Below the pieces are notes generated by a model that searched no databases, was not told the DNA's origin, and saw only the letters and a program-made list of their open reading frames with translations. This document shows positions 27,782 to 36,416 of a DNA stretch of 64,000 nt, piece by piece (positions within the stretch are counted from its first letter, which is position 1; every line of letters begins with the position of its first letter). Position numbers and translations under genes: made by a program. The stretch covers positions 55,534 through 119,533 of the forward strand of contig NZ_JYII01000008.1 of the NCBI RefSeq assembly GCF_000948415.1, in the 5' to 3' direction. The DNA is from Thalassospira sp. HJ. GTDB lineage: Bacteria > Pseudomonadota > Alphaproteobacteria > Rhodospirillales > Thalassospiraceae.

Positions 27782-28288
27782 ATGAGCGATAAAAACGCAC
27801 TCGTTCCGAGCCAGGAAAAAGGCGGCGCCCTTGACCTTGGTGGTGACAGCCAGGATTTCGTGACCGCGAATATTGGCAAACAGCTTTTCGGTATTCCGGT
27901 CCTGACGGTTCAGGATGTCTTGGGTCCGCAACGTATCACGCGTATTCCGTTGTCGCCGCCAGAAGTGGCCGGGTCGCTGAACCTGCGTGGTCGTATCGTG
28001 ACCGCGATTGATGTTCGCAAGCGTCTTGGCCTGCGTGACAAGGAAGACAATGAACCGGGCATGAGCATCGTTGTCGATGAAGGCGGCGAGCTTTACAGCC
28101 TGATGGTTGATCAGGTCGGAGAAGTTCTGAGCGTTCCGAAAAAGGCGTTCGAACAGAACCCGGCAACGCTTGATCCGCGCTGGCGCGAATTTTCGGACGG
28201 TATTTTCCGTCTCGACAAGAAGCTTCTGGTGATTCTTGATGTGACCCGTCTGCTTGATTTCACGTCTTCTGTGAAGCAGGCTGGTTAG
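27782..28288 (+). CDS. cheW: Chemotaxis coupling protein CheW
   Basis: CheW links receptors to CheA in the signalling array. The 168-residue protein shows IGKQLFGIPVLTVQDVLGPQ and NLRGRIVTAIDVRKRLGL, both hallmark CheW segments. A GGGAG ribosome site precedes the ATG, 16 bases after cheA. A short N-terminal extension of about 25 polar residues precedes the domain. It belongs to the cheA-W-Y-B-R operon. Confidence 0.95.
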   Translation: MSDKNALVPSQEKGGALDLGGDSQDFVTANIGKQLFGIPVLTVQDVLGPQRITRIPLSPPEVAGSLNLRGRIVTAIDVRKRLGLRDKEDNEPGMSIVVDEGGELYSLMVDQVGEVLSVPKKAFEQNPATLDPRWREFSDGIFRLDKKLLVILDVTRLLDFTSSVKQAG

Positions 28289-28302
28289 GCTGAGTTCCCA
28301 TG

Positions 28303-28323
28303 CCGGGCACGCAATGTGCCCGG
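28303..28323 (+). other. Hairpin between cheW and cheY
   Basis: CCGGGCAC and GTGCCCGG form a perfect 8-bp stem around GCAAT. There is no T-run, so it may stabilise or separate the mRNA segments rather than end transcription. Confidence 0.5.
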
Positions 28324-28370
28324 TTCCTGCCATTGTGGCTTAACGACCTAAATAAGCGAGAAGGAAGTCG

Positions 28371-28736
28371 ATGAAGAGTTGTCTCGTCGTCGATGATTCG
28401 AAAGTCATCCGAATGGTAGCACGCCGCATCCTTGAGGAAATCGGGTTTGCGGTTGTTGAGGCAGTGGACGGACAGGAGGCGATCGACAAGTGCCTTGAGT
28501 CCATGCCCGACGCGGTTCTGCTTGACTGGAACATGCCGGTCAAGAGCGGGATTGAGTTCCTGCGTGAACTGCGCGCAACGCCTGGTGGCGATGATCCTGT
28601 TGTTGTGTTCTGTACAACTGAGAACGACCTTGAACACATCCAGGAAGCGATTACCGCTGGCGCAAACGAATACATCATGAAGCCGTTCGATAGCGAGATC
28701 ATCCAGGCCAAGTTTGAGCAGGTCGGCCTGATTTAG
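28371..28736 (+). CDS. cheY: Chemotaxis response regulator CheY
   Basis: A 121-residue single receiver. Asp8 and Asp9 form the acidic pocket, Asp52 in LLDWNMP is the phospho-acceptor, Thr83 or Thr84 follows strand 4, and Lys105 sits in IMKPFDSE. Phosphorylated CheY binds the flagellar switch and changes rotation. AGAAGGAAG precedes the ATG. Being between cheW and cheB supports a chemotaxis role rather than a generic single-domain regulator. Confidence 0.93.
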   Translation: MKSCLVVDDSKVIRMVARRILEEIGFAVVEAVDGQEAIDKCLESMPDAVLLDWNMPVKSGIEFLRELRATPGGDDPVVVFCTTENDLEHIQEAITAGANEYIMKPFDSEIIQAKFEQVGLI

Positions 28737-28805
28737 GCCTGCTTGCCAACGATGCCTGCACGCCTTTAACAACTGATCTCCATCATCAAGCGGGGACGCT
28801 ACTAC

Positions 28806-30461
28806 GTGGAAGAAACGCCTATCCATTCGCCATACAAAGTCCTGATCGTGGATGACTCCGCCATCGTGCGCGGGCTTGTGACACGTATGATGGCCGAAGA
28901 CGCGGAAATTGACGTCGTCGGATCGGTCAATAATGGCGAAGAAGCACTGGCTGTGATGGAAGGCGGCGGCATCGAAGTCGTCGTTCTGGATATCGAAATG
29001 CCGGTCATGGATGGCCTGACGGCTTTGCCTAAACTGTTGGAGATTGACCCGACCGTTCGCGTGATCATGGCGTCGACCCTTACCAAACGAAATGCCGATA
29101 TCAGTTTCCAGGCGATGACGCTGGGTGCGGTGGATTATATCCCCAAGCCAAGCTCGTCAAAGGACCTCAATGTCGGCGAAGGCTTCCGCGAAGAGCTTCT
29201 TGATAAGGTCAAGGCATGGGCTGAACAGCGTCGCAAGATGCTTGAGGTCGAACAAGCCGCTGCTGCCGCAGCAGCCGCTGAAGCGGAGCCAGAACCCACC
29301 CCTGCCGCATCCGAGGCAGATGACGTCGCAGCAAAAACCGAGGGTGGTGATGCGGATGATGGCAAGGCATCGACTTTCCGGGCGGAAATGTCGGTCGAAC
29401 ATCAGCAGCTTCAGAAACAAGGCCGTATCCAGCGCAAAAGATTTACCGCAGAACTGCGCCCGCGTCCGATGCAGCAACCGCGCCATCAGCCGGTCCAGAT
29501 GCGTCAGACGCCGCAACCGCAGCAGCCTGCACCAACGGCACAGCCCGCAGCACCGGCAACGCCGGACGCAGCAGCCTCGGCCGCAAAAGCCGCAGCCGCA
29601 CCGACTGCGCAAGCATCGCGTGCGACGACCCCGTCACGTGATCCGGGCCGACTTATTCGCGATGCGGCCATTGCCGCAGGCGGACAGGCCAAGGCAACGC
29701 CAAAAACGCCGTCACGGCCAGCCCAGGCCGCACCAGCGGCCAGAATCGCACCAGCACCCAAACGCCCGACCGCACCTGCGCCGCAGAAAAGCGCACGTGT
29801 CCAGCAGGCCCGTTCAGGCAGCGCGCCGGCCCCGGCAAAGCGCCCATCGACGCGCGGTGGTGTGACGCTTCTGCCCGAGAAACGCATCAATGTCGAAGCC
29901 ATTGCCATTGGCAGCTCGACCGGCGGACCGCAGGCATTGTTCGAAGTCCTACGCGGTCTGAATGGCGTGCGCCAGCCGATCTTTATTACCCAGCATATGC
30001 CGTCGACCTTCACGACCATTCTGGCCGAGCACATCACCCGTTTGACCGGTTTGAAGTGCCAGGAAGGGCAAAACAATATGCCAATTGTGGGCGGACAGGT
30101 TTACCTTGCGCCCGGCGATTACCACATGACCGTAGAAGGGCGTGGTGGCAATCGGCATCTGATGTTGAACCAGAACCCGCCCGAGAATTTCTGTCGTCCG
30201 TCGGTTGATCCGATGTTGCGCAGTCTGGTGGCGAGTTACGGAGGAAACATTCTGACTGCAATCCTTACCGGAATGGGGCAGGATGGTATGCTCGGTGGTC
30301 GCGACGTCGTCAATGCGGGGGGCATGGTCGTCGCACAGGACGAGCAAAGTAGCGTTGTATGGGGGATGCCAGGTGCAGCAGCACATGCCGGCATCTGTTC
30401 CGCGGTTCTGCCGGTTGGCGGTATTGCGGCCTATATCAAAAAATTCGCGGGGGGTCGTTAA
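28806..30461 (+). CDS. cheB: Chemotaxis methylesterase CheB with long linker
   Basis: CheB removes methyl groups from receptor glutamates when phosphorylated by CheA. The receiver has Asp62 in LDIEMPVMDG. The C-terminal esterase domain has Ser371 in IGSSTGGPQAL, His in ITQHMPSTFT and Asp493 in GMGQDGM. Between them lie about 230 residues rich in Ala, Pro, Gln and Arg (roughly 135-360), while typical CheB linkers are a few tens of residues; total length is 551 against about 350. The start is GTG; no ATG fits the receiver fold better. Confidence 0.93.
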   Translation: MEETPIHSPYKVLIVDDSAIVRGLVTRMMAEDAEIDVVGSVNNGEEALAVMEGGGIEVVVLDIEMPVMDGLTALPKLLEIDPTVRVIMASTLTKRNADISFQAMTLGAVDYIPKPSSSKDLNVGEGFREELLDKVKAWAEQRRKMLEVEQAAAAAAAAEAEPEPTPAASEADDVAAKTEGGDADDGKASTFRAEMSVEHQQLQKQGRIQRKRFTAELRPRPMQQPRHQPVQMRQTPQPQQPAPTAQPAAPATPDAAASAAKAAAAPTAQASRATTPSRDPGRLIRDAAIAAGGQAKATPKTPSRPAQAAPAARIAPAPKRPTAPAPQKSARVQQARSGSAPAPAKRPSTRGGVTLLPEKRINVEAIAIGSSTGGPQALFEVLRGLNGVRQPIFITQHMPSTFTTILAEHITRLTGLKCQEGQNNMPIVGGQVYLAPGDYHMTVEGRGGNRHLMLNQNPPENFCRPSVDPMLRSLVASYGGNILTAILTGMGQDGMLGGRDVVNAGGMVVAQDEQSSVVWGMPGAAAHAGICSAVLPVGGIAAYIKKFAGGR

Positions 30462-30467
30462 CCCACA

Positions 30468-31844
30468 ATGATGAAGCCGGATGACTTCGAGTTCGTAAGC
30501 AGATTGATCAAGTCCAAGTCCGGGCTCGTTTTGAGCCAGGATAAGACTTATCTGCTCGAAAGCCGGCTGATGCCGATTGCGCGCAAGCGGGGACTCAAGG
30601 ACCTGACAGAGCTGATTGGCGCGCTGCGCGGCGGCGACCGTAATCTGGTCGAAGAAGTCGTTGATGCGATGACGACCAATGAAAGCTTCTTCTTCCGCGA
30701 TACCAAACCTTTCGATCAGTTCCGCCATGTTGTTCTGCCGCACATGATCAAGGCGCGTGCGCCGAAAAAGCACCTGCGCATCTGGTGTGCTGCGGCCTCT
30801 TCGGGGCAGGAACCCTATTCGCTGGCCATGATCCTTGACGAGTTCAAGTCACAGCTTGCCGGATGGCGCATCGATATTATCGGCACGGATATTTCGCGCG
30901 AAATCCTGACCAAGGCACGCGCAGGGCTTTATTCCCAGTTCGAAGTCCAAAGGGGCCTTCCGATTGGTCTTCTGGTCAAATACTTCCAGAAGAAGGAAGA
31001 CCAGTGGCAGATCTCGGCCGATATTCGCGGCAAGGTGCAATACAAGGAATTCAACCTTCTGGAAGATTTCCGCCCGCTGGGGCAGTTTGACGTCGTCTAT
31101 TGCCGTAACGTGCTGATCTATTTCGATCAGCCGACCAAAAGCGATGTTCTGTCACGAATTTCGGCCCTGATGCCAGATGACGGCTTCCTGTTCCTCGGTG
31201 GTGCCGAAACGGTTCTGGGCATTTCCGACAAGTTCAAACCGCTTGCCCGTCAGCGTGGCATCTATCAGCTCAACCGTCCGGGGGCCCCGGAAGTCGATCT
31301 GACCGCGCTTGAAAAGGTGCAGGCAGGGGCTGCTGCCGGGGGTGCCGCCGGTGCTGCGGCGCCCGGTGGACTGGCCTTCCCGAAACCAAAGCACATGCAA
31401 ACCGGTGCGGGTACCACGACCGGCACGGCGGCTCGTCCGGCGGCTGGAACAACCGGCACAACTGGCACGGCAACGACCCGTCCGGGCACGTCGAGCTTTG
31501 GCACGCAATCAACCCAGCGACCGCTGGGCGGTACAACGTCCTCGACCACCCGTCCGACGACGGGGACGGGTACGACGGGCAGCGCGTTCAGCAGACCGTC
31601 AGGTTCGACTGGTACAGGTTCAGCCACGCGTCCGGGTACCACAGGCACGACTGGCTCTTCTGGAACCACCGGGTCGACCTATCGCCGTCCGCTTGGCACT
31701 GGAACTGGAACCAGTGCCGGCGCGGGGGGCACGACACAGCGGCCGGGGACAGGTAGCAGCAATACAAGCGGTTCAAATGGAACCACGCGCCCGTCCACGA
31801 CCTTTGATCGGTCCCGTTTTGGTAAGCCGGACGATAAGAAGTAG
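30468..31844 (+). CDS. cheR: Chemotaxis methyltransferase CheR with Thr/Gly-rich tail
   Basis: CheR methylates receptor glutamates using S-adenosylmethionine. The catalytic part (residues 1-285) has an N-terminal helical domain, NESFFFRD, the SAM motif IWCAAASSGQEPYSLAM and DVVYCRNVLIYFD. Residues 286-458 are a low-complexity tail of Thr, Gly, Ser, Ala with recurring Arg-Pro (for example TTRPGTSS, TTRPTTGT, ATRPGTTG). The tail has few acidic residues until the end. Usual CheR is about 280 residues. The start is six bases after the cheB stop; the second Met is equally possible. Confidence 0.93.
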   Translation: MMKPDDFEFVSRLIKSKSGLVLSQDKTYLLESRLMPIARKRGLKDLTELIGALRGGDRNLVEEVVDAMTTNESFFFRDTKPFDQFRHVVLPHMIKARAPKKHLRIWCAAASSGQEPYSLAMILDEFKSQLAGWRIDIIGTDISREILTKARAGLYSQFEVQRGLPIGLLVKYFQKKEDQWQISADIRGKVQYKEFNLLEDFRPLGQFDVVYCRNVLIYFDQPTKSDVLSRISALMPDDGFLFLGGAETVLGISDKFKPLARQRGIYQLNRPGAPEVDLTALEKVQAGAAAGGAAGAAAPGGLAFPKPKHMQTGAGTTTGTAARPAAGTTGTTGTATTRPGTSSFGTQSTQRPLGGTTSSTTRPTTGTGTTGSAFSRPSGSTGTGSATRPGTTGTTGSSGTTGSTYRRPLGTGTGTSAGAGGTTQRPGTGSSNTSGSNGTTRPSTTFDRSRFGKPDDKK

Positions 31845-31847
31845 CTG

Positions 31848-31876
31848 ACAGTTGGTGCTTTGCCGACTGTTCTGTT
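31848..31876 (+). terminator. Weak hairpin after cheR
   Basis: ACAGTTGG and CCGACTGT pair (one G-T) around a 7-base loop, followed by TCTGTTG. The T-run is poor, so read-through into the next gene is likely. Confidence 0.4.
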
Positions 31877-31898
31877 GAACTGAATGTCGGGAAGGCCA

Positions 31899-32546
31899 AT
31901 GACCTCAAACGCATCAATCCCCTTTTCTGCCCAGCGTAATGACCTGCGCCGTGTTCAGCGTCGGCGCAAGCTTGCGATTGCCTGCATCACGCTTTTCGTA
32001 CTTTGCGCGCTTCCGCTCATGCAATCGTTTGCCCGGGTGGGGATGTTTACCCATGAAAGTGTCGAGATTGGCGGGATTATCCTGATCCTCATCGCCATTT
32101 TCGGGCGCGCCTGGTGCACGCTTTATATCGGCGGGCGCAAAGCCCGTCAGTTGACCGATACCGGGCCCTATTCGATCAGCCGCAATCCGCTTTACATGTT
32201 CAGCTTTATCGGTGCGACCGGCATCGGGGCACAAACCGGAAGTTTGCTCGTAGCTCTGCTGTTCGGACTGGGGGCGTTTGCCGTTTTCTTGCCGGTGATC
32301 CTGCGTGAAGAGCGCGCCTTGGGCGAAATGTTCGGTGCGTCGTTTTCGGAATATAAAGCGCGCGTGCCGCGTTTCGGGCCACGGGTTACTGTCTGGCAGG
32401 ATGCGGAAATGCTGGAAGTTCGCCCAAAGCTTCTGGTGCGGACCTTGCGCGACGGGCTGGTGTTTTTGATGGTGATCCCGATCTTTGAGCTGATTGACCG
32501 GTTGCAGGTAATCGGGCTGATCATTCCGATGGTCTACTTGCCATAA
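31899..32546 (+). CDS. Isoprenylcysteine methyltransferase-like membrane protein
   Basis: A 215-residue membrane protein of the ICMT/PEMT-like family. TDTGPYSISRNPLYMFSFIGATGIG and the later REERALGEMFGASFSEYKARVPRF are the conserved SAM-binding segments. Such bacterial proteins methylate small molecules or lipids, usually of unknown identity. GGGAAGG lies before the chosen ATG; another ATG five codons upstream is possible. It sits between cheR and ctrA, closed by a bidirectional terminator. Confidence 0.78.
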   Translation: MTSNASIPFSAQRNDLRRVQRRRKLAIACITLFVLCALPLMQSFARVGMFTHESVEIGGIILILIAIFGRAWCTLYIGGRKARQLTDTGPYSISRNPLYMFSFIGATGIGAQTGSLLVALLFGLGAFAVFLPVILREERALGEMFGASFSEYKARVPRFGPRVTVWQDAEMLEVRPKLLVRTLRDGLVFLMVIPIFELIDRLQVIGLIIPMVYLP

Positions 32547-32555
32547 CCAGAAACG

Positions 32556-32587
32556 AAAAACGCCCCGGTGCAGTCCGGGGCGTTTTT
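32556..32587. terminator. Bidirectional terminator between the methyltransferase-like gene and ctrA
   Basis: AAAACGCCCCGG and CCGGGGCGTTTT form a perfect 12-bp stem with a 6-base loop, with A/T runs on both sides. It separates two convergent genes. Confidence 0.92.
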
Positions 32588-32644
32588 CGTATAGCGGGCA
32601 CTGTAGGAGCGGCGTCAGGCAGGCCTGAGACCGAAATCCGGGTA

Positions 32645-33340
32645 TCAGGCCGCAGCGCTGTTGGTGTCGGGATCGCGCAGGACATAGCCCCGGCCCCAAA
32701 CCGTGTGGATGTAGTTGTCGCCCTTGGTCGCAGACTGGATTTTCTTGCGCAATTTGCAGACAAAGACGTCAATAATCTTGAGTTCCGGCTCGTCCATACC
32801 GCCATAAAGGTGGTTGAGGAACATTTCCTTGGTCAGTGTCGTGCCTTTGCGCAGCGACAGAAGTTCAAGGATGCCATATTCCTTGCCGGTCAGATGCAGC
32901 GGCTTGCCGTCAACATCGACGGTACGTGCATCCAGATTGACGTTAAGCTTGCCGGTCGAAATCATCGACTGGGCATGGCCGCGCGAACGGCGAACGATTG
33001 CCTGTACGCGTGCTAGAAGCTCGGTCTTTTCGAAAGGCTTGGTCAGATAGTCATCTGCGCCAAAGCCAAGGCCTTTGACCTTGTCTTCGGTTTCGGTCAG
33101 ACCCGACAGGATCAGGACCGGTGTTTCGACGCGTGCGTCGCGCAAACGTCTCAGGACCTCATAGCCGTCAATGTCTGGCAGCATGAGATCCAGAAGAATG
33201 ATGTCATAATCGTATAGCTTGCCGATCTCGAGGCCGTCTTCCCCAAGGTCGGTGGTGTCAATCACCATGCCTTCTGATTTCAGCATCAATTCGATGCTGT
33301 CAGCATAGGTGTTGTCATCCTCAACAAGCAGCACCCGCAT
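32645..33340 (-). CDS. ctrA: Cell-cycle response regulator CtrA
   Basis: CtrA is the master OmpR-type regulator of alphaproteobacteria; outside Caulobacter it mainly drives motility and chemotaxis genes. The 231-residue protein begins [20 protein letters not shown], has Asp51 in [15 protein letters not shown], Lys in [27 protein letters not shown], and a winged-helix domain with [17 protein letters not shown] and [16 protein letters not shown]. These stretches fit CtrA closely. It is read away from fliI, and its relay protein ChpT is encoded nearby. The upstream DNA carries GAnTC sites in an inverted repeat. Confidence 0.95.
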   Translation of the reverse strand: MRVLLVEDDNTYADSIELMLKSEGMVIDTTDLGEDGLEIGKLYDYDIILLDLMLPDIDGYEVLRRLRDARVETPVLILSGLTETEDKVKGLGFGADDYLTKPFEKTELLARVQAIVRRSRGHAQSMISTGKLNVNLDARTVDVDGKPLHLTGKEYGILELLSLRKGTTLTKEMFLNHLYGGMDEPELKIIDVFVCKLRKKIQSATKGDNYIHTVWGRGYVLRDPDTNSAAA

Positions 33341-33392
33341 GTTTCTGCTCCGTTACCGTGTTCCGCAATAAGTCCGTGTTGATCCGGTTAGT

Positions 33393-33416
33393 CGACAATC
33401 GCCCCAACGATTGTCG
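33393..33416. repeat. Perfect inverted repeat in the ctrA leader
   Basis: CGACAATCG and CGATTGTCG are separated by six bases. It lies 53-76 bases before the ctrA start codon and could be an mRNA hairpin or a protein-binding site. Confidence 0.75.
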
Positions 33417-33460
33417 CGTATTAGGAAATTTTTTCCCCATTCCGTTAACGATACGTTGCT

Positions 33461-33491
33461 TTGCGACTCGTGGCAAGCAGGCGAGTCGCAA
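33461..33491. promoter_or_regulatory. Inverted repeat with paired GAnTC sites upstream of ctrA
   Basis: TTGCGACTCG (33461-33470) and CGAGTCGCAA (33482-33491) are exact reverse complements with an 11-base spacer. Each arm contains one GAnTC, the sequence methylated by CcrM, at 33465-33469 and 33483-33487. In Caulobacter the ctrA P1 promoter is sensitive to CcrM methylation and GcrA, so this may be the equivalent element. Confidence 0.7.
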
Positions 33492-33747
33492 GTTGTTAAC
33501 TTTTTTTCATTCAAAGAAGCGACTCGGGACCGGAATGCGAGTTTTCCCAACGGTTTGCGGCGTTAATCGCAAAAACCTTATGCACAGAAAAAAATGTGCA
33601 ATTATCGTTTACACGGCTTTTTAACGACGATTATGACAATATATTTGGTACGACGCGGTGCGATTTGCCACCCCTTTGACCGATCCATGGGGTAAATTTC
33701 CGTGTCATAAGAGTTGTTTCCACCGATTTTGCTGAAAAGAACCGCCC

Positions 33748-35343
33748 GTGTTTCAGATTGGCCGCAACATTGTCGCAGAACTCCGCCGCATTCCCGACTA
33801 TCGCGTCGTCGGGCGGGTGACGGCTGTTTTGGGTTTGCTGGTCGAGATTGGCGGGGTAGAAGGCGCGCTTTCAGTCGGTGACCGCTGCAAGGTCAAGCGC
33901 CGCGACGGCAAACCGGTGATTTGCGAGGTCGTCGGTTTTCGCAATGAACGCGCGCTTTTGATGCCGTTTGGCATTCTTGATGGCATCGGTATTGGTTGCG
34001 AAGTCGAACTTGGCGATACCCAGCCGCAAGTCTATCCCGATGAAAGTTGGCTCGGGCGCGTGGTCAATGCCTTTGGCGAGCCGGTTGATGGCAAAGGCCC
34101 ACTGACTGAGGGCAGCCGGCCCTATCCGATCCGCAATATGCCCCCATCAGCACATTCGCGCCAACGTGTGGCGGGCAAGATCGATCTTGGCATTCGCGCC
34201 ATGAACACGTTTCTGACCTGTTGCCGCGGGCAACGTATGGGTATCTTTGCCGGGTCAGGTGTTGGTAAATCGAGTTTGCTGTCGATGATGACGCGCCACA
34301 CCACATCGGATGTGTCCGTGGTCGGTCTGATCGGTGAACGTGGCCGCGAAGCACGCGAATTCATCGAGGACGATCTGGGCGAAGAAGGCCTGCGTCGATC
34401 CGTTGTGGTTGTTGCAACCTCGGACGAGCCGCCACTGATGCGCCGTCAGGCGGCCTATATGACGATGGCGCTTTCGGAATATTTCCGCGATGTTGGGCGT
34501 GATGTACTCTGCATGATGGACTCTGTAACGCGCTTTGCAATGGCGCAGCGTGAAATCAGCCTTTCGGTGGGGGAACCGCCGGCATCCAAGGGGTATACGC
34601 CGACGGTCTTTGCTGAATTGCCGCGCCTGTTGGAGCGTGCCGGCCCGGGTGGGCCGGGGCAGGGATCGATCACCGGACTGTTTACGGTGCTGGTCGATGG
34701 CGATGACCATAACGAACCGATTTCCGATGCGGTGCGTGGTATTCTTGACGGGCACGTGGTGCTGGATCGCGCGATTGCCGAACAGGGTCGCTATCCGGCG
34801 ATCAACATCCTGCGCAGCGTGTCGCGTACGATGCCCGGCTGTAATAACGAGGAAGAAAACCAGATCGTTGCCCGCGCCCGGCAGTTACTTGCGACCTATG
34901 AGGATATGGCCGAACTGATCCGGCTGGGGGCATATCGCAAGGGCACCGATCCCAAGGTCGACGAAGCCATTCATTACTTCCCACTGATCGAGGAATTCCT
35001 CAAACAGCGCAAGACGGAGTGTACGCGCCTTAATGAAGGCTATCTGGAACTGGCCCGCCGCCTTGATCTTCTGGCCGAACAGCCTGAACAACCCGCACCG
35101 GCCAAAGGGCAACCGGCCGGTCAGGCTCAGCAGCCCAATGCGGTCAATCCGGCAGGTGCCCAGCAATCTGCTGTGCCGCCAGAGATGCCTGCGGCTCGTC
35201 CGGCACCACCGCCTTCGACCGGACCCAAGATCAATCGCGGTCCTAAGGTCAAAAGCCGTTCCCAGCGCGATGGGCAGGACCTGAACGAAGCCAAGCGCGC
35301 GCTGCGTCAGGATGGCAATGATGCTCCTGACGGGGCGTCGTAA
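33748..35343 (+). CDS. fliI: Flagellum-specific ATPase FliI with C-terminal extension
   Basis: FliI energises loading of substrates into the flagellar type III export gate. Walker A is GSGVGKSS near residue 170, followed by [19 protein letters not shown] and [31 protein letters not shown] stretches typical of FliI/SctN. Residues 441-531 are a Pro/Ala/Gln-rich, then basic tail ([18 protein letters not shown]) beyond the usual 440-460 residues. The start is GTG with a weak ribosome site. fliJ follows after 26 bases. Confidence 0.95.
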   Translation: MFQIGRNIVAELRRIPDYRVVGRVTAVLGLLVEIGGVEGALSVGDRCKVKRRDGKPVICEVVGFRNERALLMPFGILDGIGIGCEVELGDTQPQVYPDESWLGRVVNAFGEPVDGKGPLTEGSRPYPIRNMPPSAHSRQRVAGKIDLGIRAMNTFLTCCRGQRMGIFAGSGVGKSSLLSMMTRHTTSDVSVVGLIGERGREAREFIEDDLGEEGLRRSVVVVATSDEPPLMRRQAAYMTMALSEYFRDVGRDVLCMMDSVTRFAMAQREISLSVGEPPASKGYTPTVFAELPRLLERAGPGGPGQGSITGLFTVLVDGDDHNEPISDAVRGILDGHVVLDRAIAEQGRYPAINILRSVSRTMPGCNNEEENQIVARARQLLATYEDMAELIRLGAYRKGTDPKVDEAIHYFPLIEEFLKQRKTECTRLNEGYLELARRLDLLAEQPEQPAPAKGQPAGQAQQPNAVNPAGAQQSAVPPEMPAARPAPPPSTGPKINRGPKVKSRSQRDGQDLNEAKRALRQDGNDAPDGAS

Positions 35344-35369
35344 TGATTGCGGACCCTAGGGGCTGACCC

Positions 35370-35798
35370 ATGGCCAAGGATTTCAAGACACTGGTGCGCA
35401 TGCGCAAATGGGCGCTTGATGAAAAACAGCGCGAGCTGGGCGAGATGCTGGGTGTTTTGGGCAATCTTGAAGCCGAAAAAAAGGCCCTTGAGCAAGCGGT
35501 GATCCACGAACAGAAGATTGCGGCGGAAAACCCGGAACTCGCCGGTTTTGCCTATGGCGGTTTTGCCACTGCCGTAATCGCCGAACGCGAAGCGATCACG
35601 AAAATGATTGCCGAGCAGGAAGAAAAGATCGACGCCTTTCGCGAAGAAGTCGCCGATGCCTTCAAGGAACTCAAAACTGCCGAGATTGCCGAACGCAACC
35701 GGCTTGAGGCCGAGCGTGCCGAAGAAGACAAGAAAGAACAGGACGAGCTTGATGAAATCGGCACCCGTTCGGCCACCCGCGATGACGGGCTTATTTAA
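35370..35798 (+). CDS. fliJ: Flagellar export protein FliJ
   Basis: A 142-residue protein of nearly continuous charged helix (for example EKQRELGEMLGVLGNLEAEKKALEQ), expected to form an antiparallel coiled coil like FliJ, which acts as the stalk of the FliI ATPase and a general chaperone. The position directly after fliI supports this more than sequence, since FliJ is poorly conserved. AGGGG precedes the ATG. The 3' end overlaps the convergent lipoprotein gene by eight bases. Confidence 0.85.
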   Translation: MAKDFKTLVRMRKWALDEKQRELGEMLGVLGNLEAEKKALEQAVIHEQKIAAENPELAGFAYGGFATAVIAEREAITKMIAEQEEKIDAFREEVADAFKELKTAEIAERNRLEAERAEEDKKEQDELDEIGTRSATRDDGLI

Positions 35799-36363
35799 GC
35801 GCTACGTTGCCGTCTGACATATCAGGTGAAAAGGCGAGGGCGCGTTCGATAAAGGCGGCAATATTGTTCTTCGCAGACCCTTCGTTGGCAAGGCGCAGCC
35901 GCTGGATCGCGAACGGAGAATCTCCGAAGGTTGCGGTATGTGTTGCGGGAATCTCGACATCAAAAACCGGTTTGCCGCCATCTTTTTCGATGATTTCATA
36001 ACGGATACGGGTTTTGACCGTCAGGTCCAAACCAAATAGCGGTTGGTCGACGTCAAGCAAGGTGACACGCAAACCATACGGCGCGTTTTCATCAAGCTTT
36101 GCCAGCAAGTTAGCATTCTCAAGGGATGCGATCAGGGCTTTTTCAAAAGCCTGGCTGCTGATTTCAGACGTCCATAGCGGGTTGGTTTCTTCACCGCCAT
36201 CAACCGACTTCACAACAATGCTGTCCTTAAGGGCCGAGTTCTGCGTGGCAGCTGTGTCGATGCCCTCGGTTACCACCATGTTCTGAAACTCGGCCGGTGA
36301 TGCACAGGCACTTAAAAGAGCCAGGCCAAGGATTGCAATGGTGTGTTTGATGGCGCTCTTCAT
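35791..36363 (-). CDS. Lipoprotein of unknown function
   Basis: A 190-residue protein with a lipoprotein signal ending LALLSAC (lipobox Cys20). The mature part alternates strands and helices (PLWTSEISSQAFEKALIASLENANLL, then GLRVTLLDVDQPLFGLDLTV) in a way that recalls small outer-membrane assembly lipoproteins, but I do not recognise the family. It is convergent with fliJ and overlaps its end. A perfect 13-bp inverted repeat lies 54 bases upstream of the start. Confidence 0.7.
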   Translation of the reverse strand: MKSAIKHTIAILGLALLSACASPAEFQNMVVTEGIDTAATQNSALKDSIVVKSVDGGEETNPLWTSEISSQAFEKALIASLENANLLAKLDENAPYGLRVTLLDVDQPLFGLDLTVKTRIRYEIIEKDGGKPVFDVEIPATHTATFGDSPFAIQRLRLANEGSAKNNIAAFIERALAFSPDMSDGNVALK

Positions 36364-36416
36364 TTGTTTGATACTCCGTATGAAATCAAAACCTTAGTCT
36401 GAATCAGGAATATCTC

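Larger units (their letters stand above)
33341..33747. promoter_or_regulatory. Divergent control region between ctrA and fliI
   Basis: The 407 bases hold no gene. They contain a perfect 9-bp inverted repeat at 33393-33416, a perfect 10-bp inverted repeat with GAnTC in both arms at 33461-33491, a third GACTC at 33521-33525, and a 6-bp repeat TTTGCG/CGCAAA at 33554-33573. Several TTAA half-sites occur (33445, 33496 and near 33564), but no complete TTAA-N7-TTAA CtrA box was found. Confidence 0.7.

Noticed and set aside
31380..31800. CRISPR-like or tandem DNA repeat
   Set aside because: The short repeats follow codon periodicity inside cheR (Thr, Gly codons) with no constant repeat unit or spacers.
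31326..31844. Frameshift as the cause of the odd CheR tail
   Set aside because: The tail frame runs to a stop without a break, and its Thr/Gly/Arg-Pro pattern is regular, while the other frames do not restore any CheR homology.
33341..33747. A full CtrA box (TTAA-N7-TTAA) upstream of ctrA or fliI
   Set aside because: Only single TTAA half-sites were found at 33445, 33496 and near 33564; none has a partner at the right distance.
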